A stretch of DNA of 50,860 bases from Bordetella parapertussis. Lineage in GTDB: Bacteria; Pseudomonadota; Gammaproteobacteria; Burkholderiales; SG8-41. The notes beneath the pieces were generated by a model that was not told the origin of the DNA, ran no database searches, and worked only from the letters and a program-made list of their open reading frames with translations. The stretch lies in contig CAMATZ010000043.1 in assembly GCA_945861275.1 (NCBI GenBank), positions 1 through 50,860 on the forward strand, in the 5' to 3' direction. The translations under genes were made by a program, and so were the position numbers. This document shows positions 1 through 8,714 of the stretch, piece by piece (the first letter of the stretch is position 1; every line of letters starts with the position of its first letter).

Positions 1-150
1 GGTGTAATCAGCGAGACCGCATCAAGCGCCATCGATACGCTGCTGGAACAGAACCTGAACATGCCCGAGCCCTTGGAGGAAGCTTGCCGCCGCCACTATG
101 CCGCGCACGCGGGCACCTACCGCACCGGCGAGCGTGTGCGGGTGCGGCAA
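1..150 (+). pseudogene. 3' part of a PpiC/NifM-type peptidyl-prolyl isomerase gene, truncated
   Basis: Frame 1 of the + strand is open from the first base and reads like the linker before a parvulin (rotamase) domain: a helix ending NLNMPEP, then EEACRRHYAAHAGTYRTGE followed by RVRVR. In PpiC/NifM-like proteins this run leads straight into a conserved (H)IL(F/I) strand that opens the catalytic domain. Here the similarity stops around base 150, and the frame runs through unrelated sequence to a TAA at 205-207. The parvulin domain itself is therefore missing. The sequence past 150 belongs to a ribbon-helix-helix gene on the other strand, so this is a rearrangement junction or an assembly chimera. 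Assignment is by recognition of a short segment only. Confidence 0.45.
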
Positions 151-313
151 TTTTTTCGAGCTCGGTATCGTGCTCCTCGATCGCCTTGGTTAACTGATCG
201 ACGATAAACTGATTACGCTTGCGACGGGGCACGACGGACTCAAGCCGGTTAGCAATCTGCTCGGGGACGCAGACTAAAATACTTCTAGTTGATGAATTCA
301 TATTTGTATTCAA
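8..313 (-). CDS. Ribbon-helix-helix (CopG/antitoxin-like) protein, 3' end replaced
   Basis: The first ~56 residues look like an RHH DNA-binding protein: a basic strand (STRSILVCVPEQIANRLES) followed by RKRNQFIVDQLTKAIEEHD, the two-helix core of CopG-type antitoxins. Such proteins dimerise, bind palindromic operators and often repress their own toxin-antitoxin operon. From about residue 57 (position ~146) the sequence becomes Arg/Pro/Ala-rich low-complexity protein, because the frame enters the antisense of the isomerase fragment at 1-150. The natural C-terminus and any downstream toxin gene are gone. The upstream 100 bp (314-414) is AT-rich and could hold its promoter. It is probably a functionless remnant, though the DNA-binding part could still fold. 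Confidence 0.5.
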   Translation of the reverse strand: MNTNMNSSTRSILVCVPEQIANRLESVVPRRKRNQFIVDQLTKAIEEHDTELEKIAAPAHARRCGRCPRARHSGGGKLPPRARACSGSVPAAYRWRLMRSR

Positions 314-414
314 TTACTTAGGTCTCTGTATCATACGTCATATGCTATCATTATGAAAAAGCAATAACACGATACATAAAATCGAGGCCGCGCACCCGCC
401 GGGCGAAATGACTA

Positions 415-3400
415 TCACGGGCGCCGCCTGCGCATCAATAAGTAAGCCGCCGGAATCACCAGCATCGACAGCAGCGGCGCGGTGATCATGCCGCCGACCA
501 TGGGCGCGGCGATGCGCTGCATGACTTCGGCGCCGGTGCCGCTCGACCACATGATCGGCAGCAGGCCGGCGAGGATCACCGCGACGGTCATCGCTTTGGG
601 GCGCACGCGCAGCACCGCGCCTTCGGTAATGGCGTCCACCACCATTTGCGCTTCCTGCGCGCAGCGCTCGTTTTCCGCACCGCGCTCGTGCACTGCCTCA
701 CCGGCAGCGATGCGTTTGTCCAGCGCCTGCCGCAGGTAGAGCAGCATGATGATGCCAAACTCCGCTGCTACGCCGGCCAGCGCGATAAAGCCGACAGCCG
801 CCGCTACCGACAGGTTGTAGCCCAGCAGCCACATCAGCCAGAAGCCGCCGATCAGCGCGAACGGCACCGTCACCATAATCAGCAATGCTTCGCCGGTGCG
901 GTGGAAGGTGAGATACAGCAACACAAAAATAATCGCCAGTGTGAACGGGATGACTATGGCCAGTCGCTTTTTGGCGCGTTCGAGATATTCAAACTGGCCC
1001 GACCACGACACCGAGTAACCGGCGGGAATCTTTACCTGCTCACGCACACTCTTTTGCGCGTCGTCGACCACCGACTGCAGATCACGGCCGCGCAGATCAA
1101 CATAGACCCAGCCGGAGAGCCGCGCATTTTCGCTTTTGAGCATCGGCGGCCCGTCGACGAAGGCGAGTGCGGCCAGCGTGCCCAGCGTAATCTGCGCGCC
1201 GCGCTCAGTGACGACCGGCAGGCTGCGCAACTTTTCGAGAGAGTCGCGCAATTCGCGCGGATAACGCACGTTGATCGGAAAACGCTGCAACCCCTCGATG
1301 GTCTCGGCAATGTTCTCGCCGCCGATGGCCGTCGCAACGATGGCCTGCACGTCGGCGATGTTCATGCCGTAGCGCGCGGCAGCCAGGCGGTCGATTTTGA
1401 CATCGATGTAGCGCCCACCGGTGAGCCGCTCGGCCAGTGCGGAGGTGACGCCCGGCACATCCTTCACGGCACGCTCGATGTCCTGCGTTACGCGCTCGAT
1501 TTGCGCCAGATCAGGGCCGGACACCTTGATCCCGAGTGGACTCTTGATGCCGGTGGCGAGCATGTCGATGCGATTGCGGATCGGCGGCACCCAGATGTTG
1601 GTGAGTCCGGGTACTTTGACGGTTCGATCCAGTTCCTCGATCAGTTTCTCCTGCGTCATGCCGGGTCGCCATTCGTTCTTCGGCTTGAACTGGATCGTCG
1701 TTTCCACCATTTCCAGCGGTGCAGGATCGGTGGCGGATTCGGCACGGCCGATCTTGCCGAACACGCGCGCGACTTCCGGCACGGTTTTAATCAGGCGGTC
1801 GGTGAGTTGCAGAATTTCAGAGGCCTTGCCCACCGACAAGCCCGGCAGCGCGGTCGGCATATACAGCAAATCACCTTCGTCCAGCGGCGGCATGAATTCG
1901 CCGCCGAGGCGTGAGGCGGGATAGGCGCTCAGCGCCAGCAGCACCACGGCGATGAACAAGGTGCACTTCGGAAAACGCAATACCGCCGCCAGCACGGGGC
2001 GGTACATAAAAATAAGCAGGCGGCTGAGTGGATTGGATTTTTCATCCGGTATGCGGCCCCGTATCCAGTAGCCCATCAGCACCGGCACCAGCGTCACCGA
2101 CAGTCCCGCCGCAGCCGCCATGGCGTAGGTTTTGGTGTAGGCGAGCGGCGCGAACAGACGTCCTTCCTGCGCCTCAAGCGCGAATACCGGCACGAACGAG
2201 AGCGTGATGATGAGCAAACTGAAGAACAGTGCGGGGCCGACTTCCGCCGCGGCGTCGCCGATCAATTGCCAGCGCGCCTCGTTCGCCAACGACTCGTTGG
2301 GATGCGCATGGCGCCAGGATTCAAGATGCTTGTGCGCGTTCTCGACCATTACCACCGCGGCATCCACCATGGCGCCGATGGCGATGGCGATGCCGCCGAG
2401 CGACATGATGTTGGCGTTCACCCCCTGGTAGCGCATGATGATGAAGGCGATCATCACGCCCAGCGGCAGCGTGATGATGGCAACCAGACTTGAACGCAGA
2501 TGAAACAGGAACACCATGCATACCAGCGCGACGACGATGAATTCTTCGATGAGTTTGTCGCGCAGATGATCGATGGCGCGCAGGATCAGTCCCGAGCGGT
2601 CGTAGGTCGGCACAATTTCCACGCCCGCCGGCAGTCCCGGTTTGAGGCTGTCGATTTTGGCCTTCACCGCGGCGATGGTTTCGAGTGCGTTTTTGCTGCT
2701 GCGCATGATGATGACACCACCGACGGTCTCGCCGTCGCCATCCAGCTCCGCAATGCCGCGCCGCAATTCCGGCCCGATTTGCACGCGTGCCACATCCTTC
2801 AGCAACACCGGCGTGCCGCCATCGCCAACCGTGATCGGGATGGCGCGGAAGTCATCGAGTGATTTAAGGTAGCCGTGGGCGCGCACCATGTACTCGGCCT
2901 CGCCCAGCTCGAGCACCGAACCGCCGGTTTCCTGGTTGGCGTTTTTCACCGCCTGGATCACACGGGAGATGGGTATCGAATACGCGCGCAGCCGGTCCGG
3001 ATTGAGTACGATCTGGTACTGCCGCACCATGCCGCCCACCGACGCGACTTCCGCGACATTGGCCACCGACTTGAGTTCGTACTTGAGGAACCAGTCCTGC
3101 AATGCGCGCAATTGGCTCAGATCATGGCGTCCACTACGGTCGATCACCGCATACTCGTATACCCAGCCCACGCCGGTGGCATCGGGCCCCAGTGCCGGCT
3201 TCGCCTGCGCCGGCAGGCGGGCCTGCACCTGGTTGAGGTATTCGAGTACGCGCGAGCGCGCCCAGTAGAGATCGGTGCCGTCCTCGAACAGTACGTAGAC
3301 AAAGGAATCACCGAAGAACGAATAGCCGCGCACGGCCTTGGCGCCCGGCACCGACAGCATGGTGGTGGTGAGCGGGTAGGTGACCTGATCCTCGACGATC

Positions 3401-3576
3401 TGCGGCGCCTGCCCCGGCCAGGTGGTGCGGATGATCACCTGCACGTCGGACAGATCAGGTATCGCGTCCAGTGGTGTCTTCATCATCGACCACACCCCCC
3501 AAGCAGTGAACATGAGGGTCGCCATCAGCACCAAAACGCGATTGCTGATGGCCCAGCGGATGAGACGCTCGATCAT
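415..3576 (-). CDS. cusA: CusA-type Cu(I)/Ag(I) efflux RND permease
   Basis: At 1053 residues it matches the usual HME-RND length (E. coli CusA 1047). It is the inner-membrane proton-driven pump of the CusCBA complex, moving Cu(I)/Ag(I) from periplasm and cytoplasm outwards. Visible features: TM1 at residues ~10-30, the periplasmic loop with [13 protein letters not shown], the TM4 block [19 protein letters not shown] with the proton-relay Asp, a second porter half, and a C-terminal TM bundle ending [18 protein letters not shown]. The three methionines that bind copper in E. coli CusA (M573, M623, M672) are all kept, in the contexts [18 protein letters not shown] and NRIDMLATG. This favours copper/silver over Zn/Co/Cd. 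The ATG overlaps the stop of cusB by 4 bp (ATGA), so translation is likely coupled. It is the last gene of the operon. Confidence 0.96.
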   Translation of the reverse strand: MIERLIRWAISNRVLVLMATLMFTAWGVWSMMKTPLDAIPDLSDVQVIIRTTWPGQAPQIVEDQVTYPLTTTMLSVPGAKAVRGYSFFGDSFVYVLFEDGTDLYWARSRVLEYLNQVQARLPAQAKPALGPDATGVGWVYEYAVIDRSGRHDLSQLRALQDWFLKYELKSVANVAEVASVGGMVRQYQIVLNPDRLRAYSIPISRVIQAVKNANQETGGSVLELGEAEYMVRAHGYLKSLDDFRAIPITVGDGGTPVLLKDVARVQIGPELRRGIAELDGDGETVGGVIIMRSSKNALETIAAVKAKIDSLKPGLPAGVEIVPTYDRSGLILRAIDHLRDKLIEEFIVVALVCMVFLFHLRSSLVAIITLPLGVMIAFIIMRYQGVNANIMSLGGIAIAIGAMVDAAVVMVENAHKHLESWRHAHPNESLANEARWQLIGDAAAEVGPALFFSLLIITLSFVPVFALEAQEGRLFAPLAYTKTYAMAAAAGLSVTLVPVLMGYWIRGRIPDEKSNPLSRLLIFMYRPVLAAVLRFPKCTLFIAVVLLALSAYPASRLGGEFMPPLDEGDLLYMPTALPGLSVGKASEILQLTDRLIKTVPEVARVFGKIGRAESATDPAPLEMVETTIQFKPKNEWRPGMTQEKLIEELDRTVKVPGLTNIWVPPIRNRIDMLATGIKSPLGIKVSGPDLAQIERVTQDIERAVKDVPGVTSALAERLTGGRYIDVKIDRLAAARYGMNIADVQAIVATAIGGENIAETIEGLQRFPINVRYPRELRDSLEKLRSLPVVTERGAQITLGTLAALAFVDGPPMLKSENARLSGWVYVDLRGRDLQSVVDDAQKSVREQVKIPAGYSVSWSGQFEYLERAKKRLAIVIPFTLAIIFVLLYLTFHRTGEALLIMVTVPFALIGGFWLMWLLGYNLSVAAAVGFIALAGVAAEFGIIMLLYLRQALDKRIAAGEAVHERGAENERCAQEAQMVVDAITEGAVLRVRPKAMTVAVILAGLLPIMWSSGTGAEVMQRIAAPMVGGMITAPLLSMLVIPAAYLLMRRRRP

Positions 3577-5120
3577 TTTGCCGCCTTTGTTGCCTTGGCG
3601 GGTTTTTTGGTGATGCGCGTAATCAGGTAATCACCGTCCTTATCGGGCTCGCCGCGCATCTCGAATTCGATCTCGTCTCCCGCTTTCAGATTCGTGAGCT
3701 GCGACTTATCCTCAACGCGAAATCCCATGGTCATCGCCGGCCATTTCAGCGATGGTATGGGGCCGTGGGCGAGGTCGATTTTTCCGTTCGCGGCATCGAC
3801 GCCGTTGACTTTGGCGCCGCCACTGTGTTTACCGTTTTTGGCTGCACCCGTTCCGGTGGCGGCGTTCGGTGAACTTTCCAGCCGTGTCAGGGTGCTTTTA
3901 AGACTGGCTTCGGAGTCGATCAGAAACTGGCCGGAGGCAACGACTTTTTGCCCTGCAACGAGACCTTTGCGTATCTCGGTCATGTCGTGGCTTTCACGTG
4001 CGATGTCAACCTCAAGCGGGCGAAACTTTCCGCCGCCCTCGGCAACGATGACTACGGTGCGTGTGCCGGTATGTATCACCGCTTCGCTCGGTATCATGAG
4101 CGCGGGCTTGGTGACGCTGCCGAACTCGACGTTGACAAACATGCCCGGTTTCAGATGGCCGCCGGGGTTGGCCAGCACAATGCGCGCTTTGATCGTGCGT
4201 GTGGTGGCGTTGACATCGGGCAGCAGCGCGGCGACGGTTCCCTGGTATACCGCGCCGGGTAACGCTGTTGCACGTGCCGTGATCGGCGCACCGGGGCGCA
4301 CCAGCGCGGCCTCGGTTTCGGGAACTTCGGCGTTAACCCAAACGCTGCCGAGCCGTGCCAGCCGGAACAGCGTCATGCCGGGATTGACTGACATGCCGTC
4401 GCGCACGCCCTGCTCCCACACCATGCCGCTTTCGGGCGCATACAGCGTGACGCGTGGTGCAGCTTGCCCGGATTGTTCGATGCGCTGGATTTGTGCATCG
4501 GAGACACCGAGCAGCAGCAGCCGCTGGCGTGCGGCCAGTGCCAGCGCTGCTACATCCGGTTGCGTGCTGCGCCTGAGCACCAGATACTCTTCCTGTGCTG
4601 CCAGCCATTCGGGCGAATAAATATCGGCCAGGGGTTGACCCTGTGTCACGGCATCGTATTGCGCGCGCACATACAATTTTTCGATATAGCCGGTGACGCG
4701 CGCCTGGATCGCGATCAGCGAGCGTTCGTCCACACTCACCGCACCGGGGGCGGTGAAGCCCATTGCCATGCGGCCTTCCTTTGCCTCGACGATGCGTATG
4801 CCAAGGTTTTGCAGGGTGCGCGGACTGATCGTCACCTTGCCCTGATCGGCGCCTTCATCGGCATACACGGGTACCAGCTGCATGTCCATGAAAGGGGATT
4901 TGCCGGGCTTGTCGAATTTGGATCCCGCTACCATGGGGTCATGCCAGTACAGCACCTTGCGATCGGTCGTTGCTGCGGCTGCGGGTGATGCTGCCGGTGC
5001 TGCGGATGGCGCGGACATAGCCGCTTGCATGCGGCGCATGGCGAACCAGTAACCACCGCCAGCGCCGATGCCGGCGATCAGGAGCGCGATCAGCAGGCCT
5101 TTGAAAACAGTGCGCTTCAT
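3573..5120 (-). CDS. cusB: CusB-type periplasmic adaptor with C-terminal CusF-like copper-binding domain
   Basis: This is the membrane-fusion protein linking CusA to the outer-membrane channel. It has an N-terminal membrane anchor (residues ~7-27), an Ala-rich linker, a heavy-metal-binding motif at ~55-85 ([20 protein letters not shown], then MDMQLVPVY), and the usual lipoyl/hairpin/beta-barrel body. Residues ~440-515 form a second domain with [19 protein letters not shown]. The His, Trp and two Met in that run are the CusF ligand set (HxnWxxMxM), so the Cu(I) chaperone is fused to the adaptor instead of being a separate protein. The last residues are a Lys-rich tail. Length 515 against ~407 for E. 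coli CusB is explained by this fusion. Its ATG overlaps the cusC stop and its stop overlaps the cusA ATG, each by 4 bp. Confidence 0.95.
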   Translation of the reverse strand: MKRTVFKGLLIALLIAGIGAGGGYWFAMRRMQAAMSAPSAAPAASPAAAATTDRKVLYWHDPMVAGSKFDKPGKSPFMDMQLVPVYADEGADQGKVTISPRTLQNLGIRIVEAKEGRMAMGFTAPGAVSVDERSLIAIQARVTGYIEKLYVRAQYDAVTQGQPLADIYSPEWLAAQEEYLVLRRSTQPDVAALALAARQRLLLLGVSDAQIQRIEQSGQAAPRVTLYAPESGMVWEQGVRDGMSVNPGMTLFRLARLGSVWVNAEVPETEAALVRPGAPITARATALPGAVYQGTVAALLPDVNATTRTIKARIVLANPGGHLKPGMFVNVEFGSVTKPALMIPSEAVIHTGTRTVVIVAEGGGKFRPLEVDIARESHDMTEIRKGLVAGQKVVASGQFLIDSEASLKSTLTRLESSPNAATGTGAAKNGKHSGGAKVNGVDAANGKIDLAHGPIPSLKWPAMTMGFRVEDKSQLTNLKAGDEIEFEMRGEPDKDGDYLITRITKKPAKATKAAK

Positions 5121-6433
5121 TTGCTTTGCTCCTCGGGCAGAAAGTAGATCAGCTGCGCTTGGGCGCGCCCCTGCTCGGCGGCCAATTGCAGTTTTTGCAG
5201 GCGCAGGTCGAGCTCGATGCGCCGCATCTCCAGTACCGCGGCGAGCGTGCCGAAGCCGCCGCGATAAGCGGCAAGCGCGAGCCGTGCGCGGTCGCGCGCG
5301 AGCGGCAGCAGTTCGTCATCGAAGCGTTTCATCCGCGCGCTCGCCACATTCCAATCCGCTTGCGCTGCCGCCGCCTCCGCGAGATGCTGGCGCAACGCGT
5401 CTTCGCGCAGCGCGCGTGCCTGCGTTACCTGCGCTGCGCGCGCCGCGGCCTCGCGGTTCTGCCGGCGGTCGGCGAACAGCGGCAAATCTATGGATACCTG
5501 AAACGTCAGCATATTGCTGTAGGCGGGGCCGCGTTGCGCGTAGCCCAGTTCCAGTCCCCAGTCGGGCCTGGTGGCTGCTTGCGCGAGATCGGCTTCACTC
5601 TGTGCGATGTCGACCTGCCGTTGCAGCGATTGCAGATGGGGATGCTGCGGATCGTAAATCACCGCGCCGTAGGCATGCGTGTGAGCGGGCGCGGGTGCGC
5701 TCGCCGTGCCCTCCGGCAGCGGCGACAGTGGCCGCGCTGCCGCCGTGCCCAGCCAGCGCGAAAGCAGCGCCTTCGCCCGCCCTGCCAGTTTGTCGAAGTC
5801 CGCGCGGCGGTCAAGCAGCAACTGCAAAGCCGCCTCCAGCGCCAGCCGATCTGCAAACGAGGTGCGGCTGGCCGCCACGCCGGCTTGCAGGGCGTCGCGT
5901 TGCAGCGTGGTTTCGGCGTATTGCTCGTCCACAACCTTTGCCATCAATTCGGCGTAATAGCGTTCCATCCACACCAGTGCGATGTCGCGCCGCACTGTCG
6001 CATGGGTGTCGGCGAGCATCGCCTGCTCGCGCGCAAGCTGGTGCTCGGCGCGACGCCCCTTGAGCTCGCGTTTTTCAGCGCGCGGAAATTCCTGCGCCAC
6101 GCCGATGCGGCGCATGGTCATGAAATCGCGCGTGAAGTTGTATTTGTCGGGGCCGTCAAGCGGAAAATTATCGATGCCGAACTTGAGCTTGGGGTCGGGC
6201 AGTTCGCGCGCGGAGATGGTGTACTCCCCGGCGGCGGCAATAGCGGAGCGCTGCGCGGCGAGCAGGGAAGAATCACGCACGGCGATGGCGAGCGCTTCGT
6301 GTAGCGAAAGCGGATCGTCCGCCGCGCGCGCGAACCAGGGGCAGCTGAAAACCAGCGCCGCGAGCAGGGCAGTCGCGCGCATTACAGGCGGCCGTGTGAT
6401 GATGGCAGCCAACCCAATCAGTGATGAAAGCAT
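5117..6433 (-). CDS. cusC: CusC/TolC-family outer-membrane efflux protein
   Basis: This 438-residue TolC-family protein would form the outer-membrane duct of the CusCBA complex. It shows the repeat opening SLHEALAIAVRDSSLLAAQ, the PDPKLKFGIDNFPLDG region typical of heavy-metal TolC homologues, long helical stretches and a second repeat near residues 240-420. The start at 6433 is chosen because GGAGG lies 4 nt upstream. An internal Met at 6382 would give a shorter signal peptide (MRATALLAALVFSCPWFARA) but has no Shine-Dalgarno. There is no lipobox Cys, unlike E. coli CusC. It is the first of three overlapping cus genes and lies 66 bp after the small Cys/His protein. Confidence 0.92.
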   Translation of the reverse strand: MLSSLIGLAAIITRPPVMRATALLAALVFSCPWFARAADDPLSLHEALAIAVRDSSLLAAQRSAIAAAGEYTISARELPDPKLKFGIDNFPLDGPDKYNFTRDFMTMRRIGVAQEFPRAEKRELKGRRAEHQLAREQAMLADTHATVRRDIALVWMERYYAELMAKVVDEQYAETTLQRDALQAGVAASRTSFADRLALEAALQLLLDRRADFDKLAGRAKALLSRWLGTAAARPLSPLPEGTASAPAPAHTHAYGAVIYDPQHPHLQSLQRQVDIAQSEADLAQAATRPDWGLELGYAQRGPAYSNMLTFQVSIDLPLFADRRQNREAAARAAQVTQARALREDALRQHLAEAAAAQADWNVASARMKRFDDELLPLARDRARLALAAYRGGFGTLAAVLEMRRIELDLRLQKLQLAAEQGRAQAQLIYFLPEEQSK

Positions 6434-6499
6434 AAGACCTCCGCGAGTTCGTCAATCGGACGATGCCGGCTTGGTTCCGGCGGCATACCTGGCGGAGGG

Positions 6500-6916
6500 C
6501 TAATTCAGCAGACGGCAGTACACCAAGCGCAGTGGCGGAGGAGTGGCGCGCGCGACGATCTGCTCGTAGCGCGCTGTAACCGTTGCGCCCGTGTGTAGCG
6601 GGTCGGGCAGGTTAGCGGTGTATGCCGACAGTGCAAGACTGGCTGCGGCAGGGATGTTGATTTTCGCGCTTTCAAACGCGGCGTCGCGCGAGGGGCAGCG
6701 ATCCTGGCAGCCGTGACCCGGCGCGCTGCTGCCGGCGTCCACGGCCTCGTGATGGCATGGGGTCGCGGCCTGCATACTCTCGATTTGCGCCGGTGCGGCC
6801 ACTGGGGCCAGCGCCGCATGGGCGTAGCCCAGCGCGGCTGCCATGGTCTGGCACAGCAGCATCAAGACGAGGGATAGGCCGCCCACTATCTGGCGTGTCT
6901 GCGCTGAACGAAACAT
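6500..6916 (-). CDS. Small exported Cys/His protein at the head of the copper-efflux operon
   Basis: This 138-residue protein has an N-terminal signal-like segment (GGLSLVLMLLCQTMAAALGYA), then a periplasmic part with PCHHEAVDAG and GHGCQDRCPSRDA, which give three Cys and several His able to bind a soft metal. Small proteins of this style (CopL-like or uncharacterised) often precede cusCBA in betaproteobacteria, so a role in copper sensing or delivery is plausible but inferred. It lies 66 bp upstream of cusC in the same direction and is probably the first gene of the transcript. The upstream region is AT-rich with a perfect TATAAT on the minus strand (6981-6976) but no clear -35, which fits an activator-dependent promoter. 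No family could be named with certainty. Confidence 0.6.
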   Translation of the reverse strand: MFRSAQTRQIVGGLSLVLMLLCQTMAAALGYAHAALAPVAAPAQIESMQAATPCHHEAVDAGSSAPGHGCQDRCPSRDAAFESAKINIPAAASLALSAYTANLPDPLHTGATVTARYEQIVARATPPPLRLVYCRLLN

Positions 6917-7157
6917 GTGTCGATTCTATCCGCTATCGGGAAAATGTCAGTAAGTATTTGATTATTAATGTATTTATTATATTTTTCGGAATTCACTGCT
7001 GACGCACTTTGCCACACCGCGCGGCGCGTCCGTTTGATTTAGCGCAAGCGCAGCGGTGGTATAGGGTGCGGCGCTGGCCGTGTGTAAAGCGCAACCCGAC
7101 GGGTAAGGCGTGAAAAACGTGATGTGCGGTCGCTGTGCGGGACAAACTTTATCCGGG

Positions 7158-7198
7158 TTGACGTGGATCAACGTTGTCGCCGCCCATATTCATATTAT
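7158..7198 (+). promoter_or_regulatory. FNR/Anr-type box plus -10 upstream of the CBS protein
   Basis: TTGACGTGGATCAA at 7158-7171 differs from the FNR/Anr consensus (TTGAT-N4-ATCAA) at one base. TATTAT at 7193-7198 is a good -10, and its first base is 28.5 bp from the box centre. This puts the box at about -40.5, as in class II FNR activation. The predicted transcript starts near 7205. The wider gap 6917-7276 also contains the AT-rich promoter region of the copper operon. Confidence 0.65.
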
Positions 7199-7276
7199 GC
7201 AGTGCAAAGCGCTGACCGGGTTAACGCATCAGGACGCGTAAGCCGTTGAGTGCTAGTCGAACGCATGAGGAGTGCC

Positions 7277-7726
7277 ATGGTCATCGGAGATATTTGCAAG
7301 CGCGAGGTGGTTTTCGTCAACCGCGAAGTGACGGTGCATGCCGCGTGCAAATTGATGCGGCACTATCGCGTGGGCAGCCTGGTAGTGGTGGACGAGGCCG
7401 ATGGCAAATGTGTGCCGGTGGGCATATTGACCGACCGCGACATTGTGGTCGAGATCAATGCCATGGATCTTGACGCCAAGGTACTCACTGCCGGCGACAT
7501 CATGTCACCCGATCTGGTGACCGCGCCGGAATCGCTGGGACTTGCCGAGACCATTGAGCTGATGCGTTCCAGGGGTATACGGCGGATGCCGATTGTCAAT
7601 GACGAAACGCGGCTGGTGGGTATTGTGAGCATAGACGACGTGCTGGTAGTGCTGGCGCAGGAACTCTCCGGCATCGCCGGTGTGGTGTCGCGCGAGCAAG
7701 TGCGTGAAGGGCGTGTACGCAGTTAG
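7277..7726 (+). CDS. Two-CBS-domain protein
   Basis: This 149-residue protein consists of two CBS domains (residues ~1-65 and ~70-135), including VGSLVVVDEADGK, GILTDRDIVVE, then GIRRMPIVNDETRLVGIVS. The CBS pair forms a Bateman module that binds adenine nucleotides (AMP, ATP, SAM or NAD) and senses energy state. No catalytic domain is attached. The start at 7277 is preferred over two upstream Mets because GAGGAG lies 4 nt before it. The gene has an FNR-like box upstream and converges on the PRPP synthetase-like gene (82 bp apart), so it fits a low-oxygen response set. The real ligand and partner are not visible. Confidence 0.88.
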   Translation: MVIGDICKREVVFVNREVTVHAACKLMRHYRVGSLVVVDEADGKCVPVGILTDRDIVVEINAMDLDAKVLTAGDIMSPDLVTAPESLGLAETIELMRSRGIRRMPIVNDETRLVGIVSIDDVLVVLAQELSGIAGVVSREQVREGRVRS

Positions 7727-7808
7727 CCGTTGCTGTTTGCCGGCTGCAAGGCGGCGCTGTTGTGCGTGTAACAGGCGCTCGCATTCTCCGTCGCCAGCGC
7801 TGCAGGCA

Positions 7809-8714
7809 TTAGCGCTGCCCGGGTGCGCGCCAACTGAGCGTGGGCAGCGCAGCGGCAATCACTGACGACACATCGATTCCGTTGGAGGCGTGGCTAATGG
7901 TGTTGCAGGTCACCCTTTCGGCGGCACCCGCCGCCAGCAGATTCTCATAGGCGTTGCCCGCCATCACCGCATGCACACCCAGGCACACGGGCGCGCACAG
8001 ACCGGCGCGCTTCAGGTGGATGATGGTTTCGATCATCGTGCGCCCGGTGGAAATAATGTCATCCACCAGCACCGGCGTGCGTGCGCGCCAGCGCTCCACG
8101 TGCGGCACCGCTATCCGCACATCGTGGTCGCCGTAACGGGTTTTTTCGAGCACCAGGTAAGGCGCATCCGCTGCCGCCGCGACCGCAGAGACCCATTGCA
8201 GGCTTTCGCTGTCGGGGCCGATCAACAGCGGCATGCTGATCCGCGTTTTTATCCATTGCGCAAGCAGCGGAGCGGCATGCACCACGTGACAGGGGATGGC
8301 GTAAATCTCGCTCAATGCGCGATAACGATGCAGATGCGGATCAACCGTGACGATCCAGTCAACCGCCTGTGACAGCAGGCCGCCGAACGTTGCGGAGGTG
8401 ATGCCTTCGCCGCTTTTGAAACGCGTGTCCTGGCGCAGGTAGCCGAGATACGGTGCTATCAGTCCAACGCGCGCTGCGCCCAACTGTTTGGCGGCTGACG
8501 CGGTAAATGCCAGCGGCAGAAATTTTTCATCGGGCCGGTCGAGTGTGCAAACCATGATTACTTCGCGTCCTGTAACCGGCGTATCCAGCCGCACGTACGT
8601 TTCTTTGTCCGGAAAAGTATGCACCGTGAGTTCACCCAGTGTCGCTCCCAACTGTGCAGCAACGCTCGTGGCGAGCGCCATGTTACCTGGCAACGGCACC
8701 ACCACGGTGTTCAC
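7809..8714 (-). CDS. Ribose-phosphate pyrophosphokinase (PRPP synthetase) paralogue
   Basis: This 301-residue protein of the Prs family makes (or consumes) 5-phosphoribosyl 1-diphosphate from ribose 5-phosphate and ATP. Seen: the N-terminal HTFPDKETYVRL (ATP-binding loop), PYLGYLRQDTRFKSGEG (the flexible region after PYxGYxRQD), the VDPHLHRY catalytic His, LEKTRYGD with the loop Lys and Arg, and the PRPP-binding site VLVDDIISTGRT. It diverges from housekeeping Prs and is a little shorter. Translation starts at GTG, which overlaps the phosphorylase stop by 4 bp (GTGA). It is the last gene of the beta-CASP/phosphorylase operon. This context suggests a dedicated role in turning phosphoribose released from nucleotides into PRPP, or the reverse, not bulk PRPP supply. 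Confidence 0.9.
   Translation of the reverse strand: MNTVVVPLPGNMALATSVAAQLGATLGELTVHTFPDKETYVRLDTPVTGREVIMVCTLDRPDEKFLPLAFTASAAKQLGAARVGLIAPYLGYLRQDTRFKSGEGITSATFGGLLSQAVDWIVTVDPHLHRYRALSEIYAIPCHVVHAAPLLAQWIKTRISMPLLIGPDSESLQWVSAVAAAADAPYLVLEKTRYGDHDVRIAVPHVERWRARTPVLVDDIISTGRTMIETIIHLKRAGLCAPVCLGVHAVMAGNAYENLLAAGAAERVTCNTISHASNGIDVSSVIAAALPTLSWRAPGQR

Noticed and set aside
646-1914. Long + strand frame (422 codons) opposite cusA
   Set aside because: It is a shadow of the high-GC cusA gene. The product is His/Arg/Gln-rich with no recognisable domain, while the minus strand matches CusA throughout.
6940-7010. CusR/CueR-type operator upstream of the copper operon
   Set aside because: Only an isolated TATAAT and an AAAATGTCAG half site are visible; no convincing palindrome could be found.
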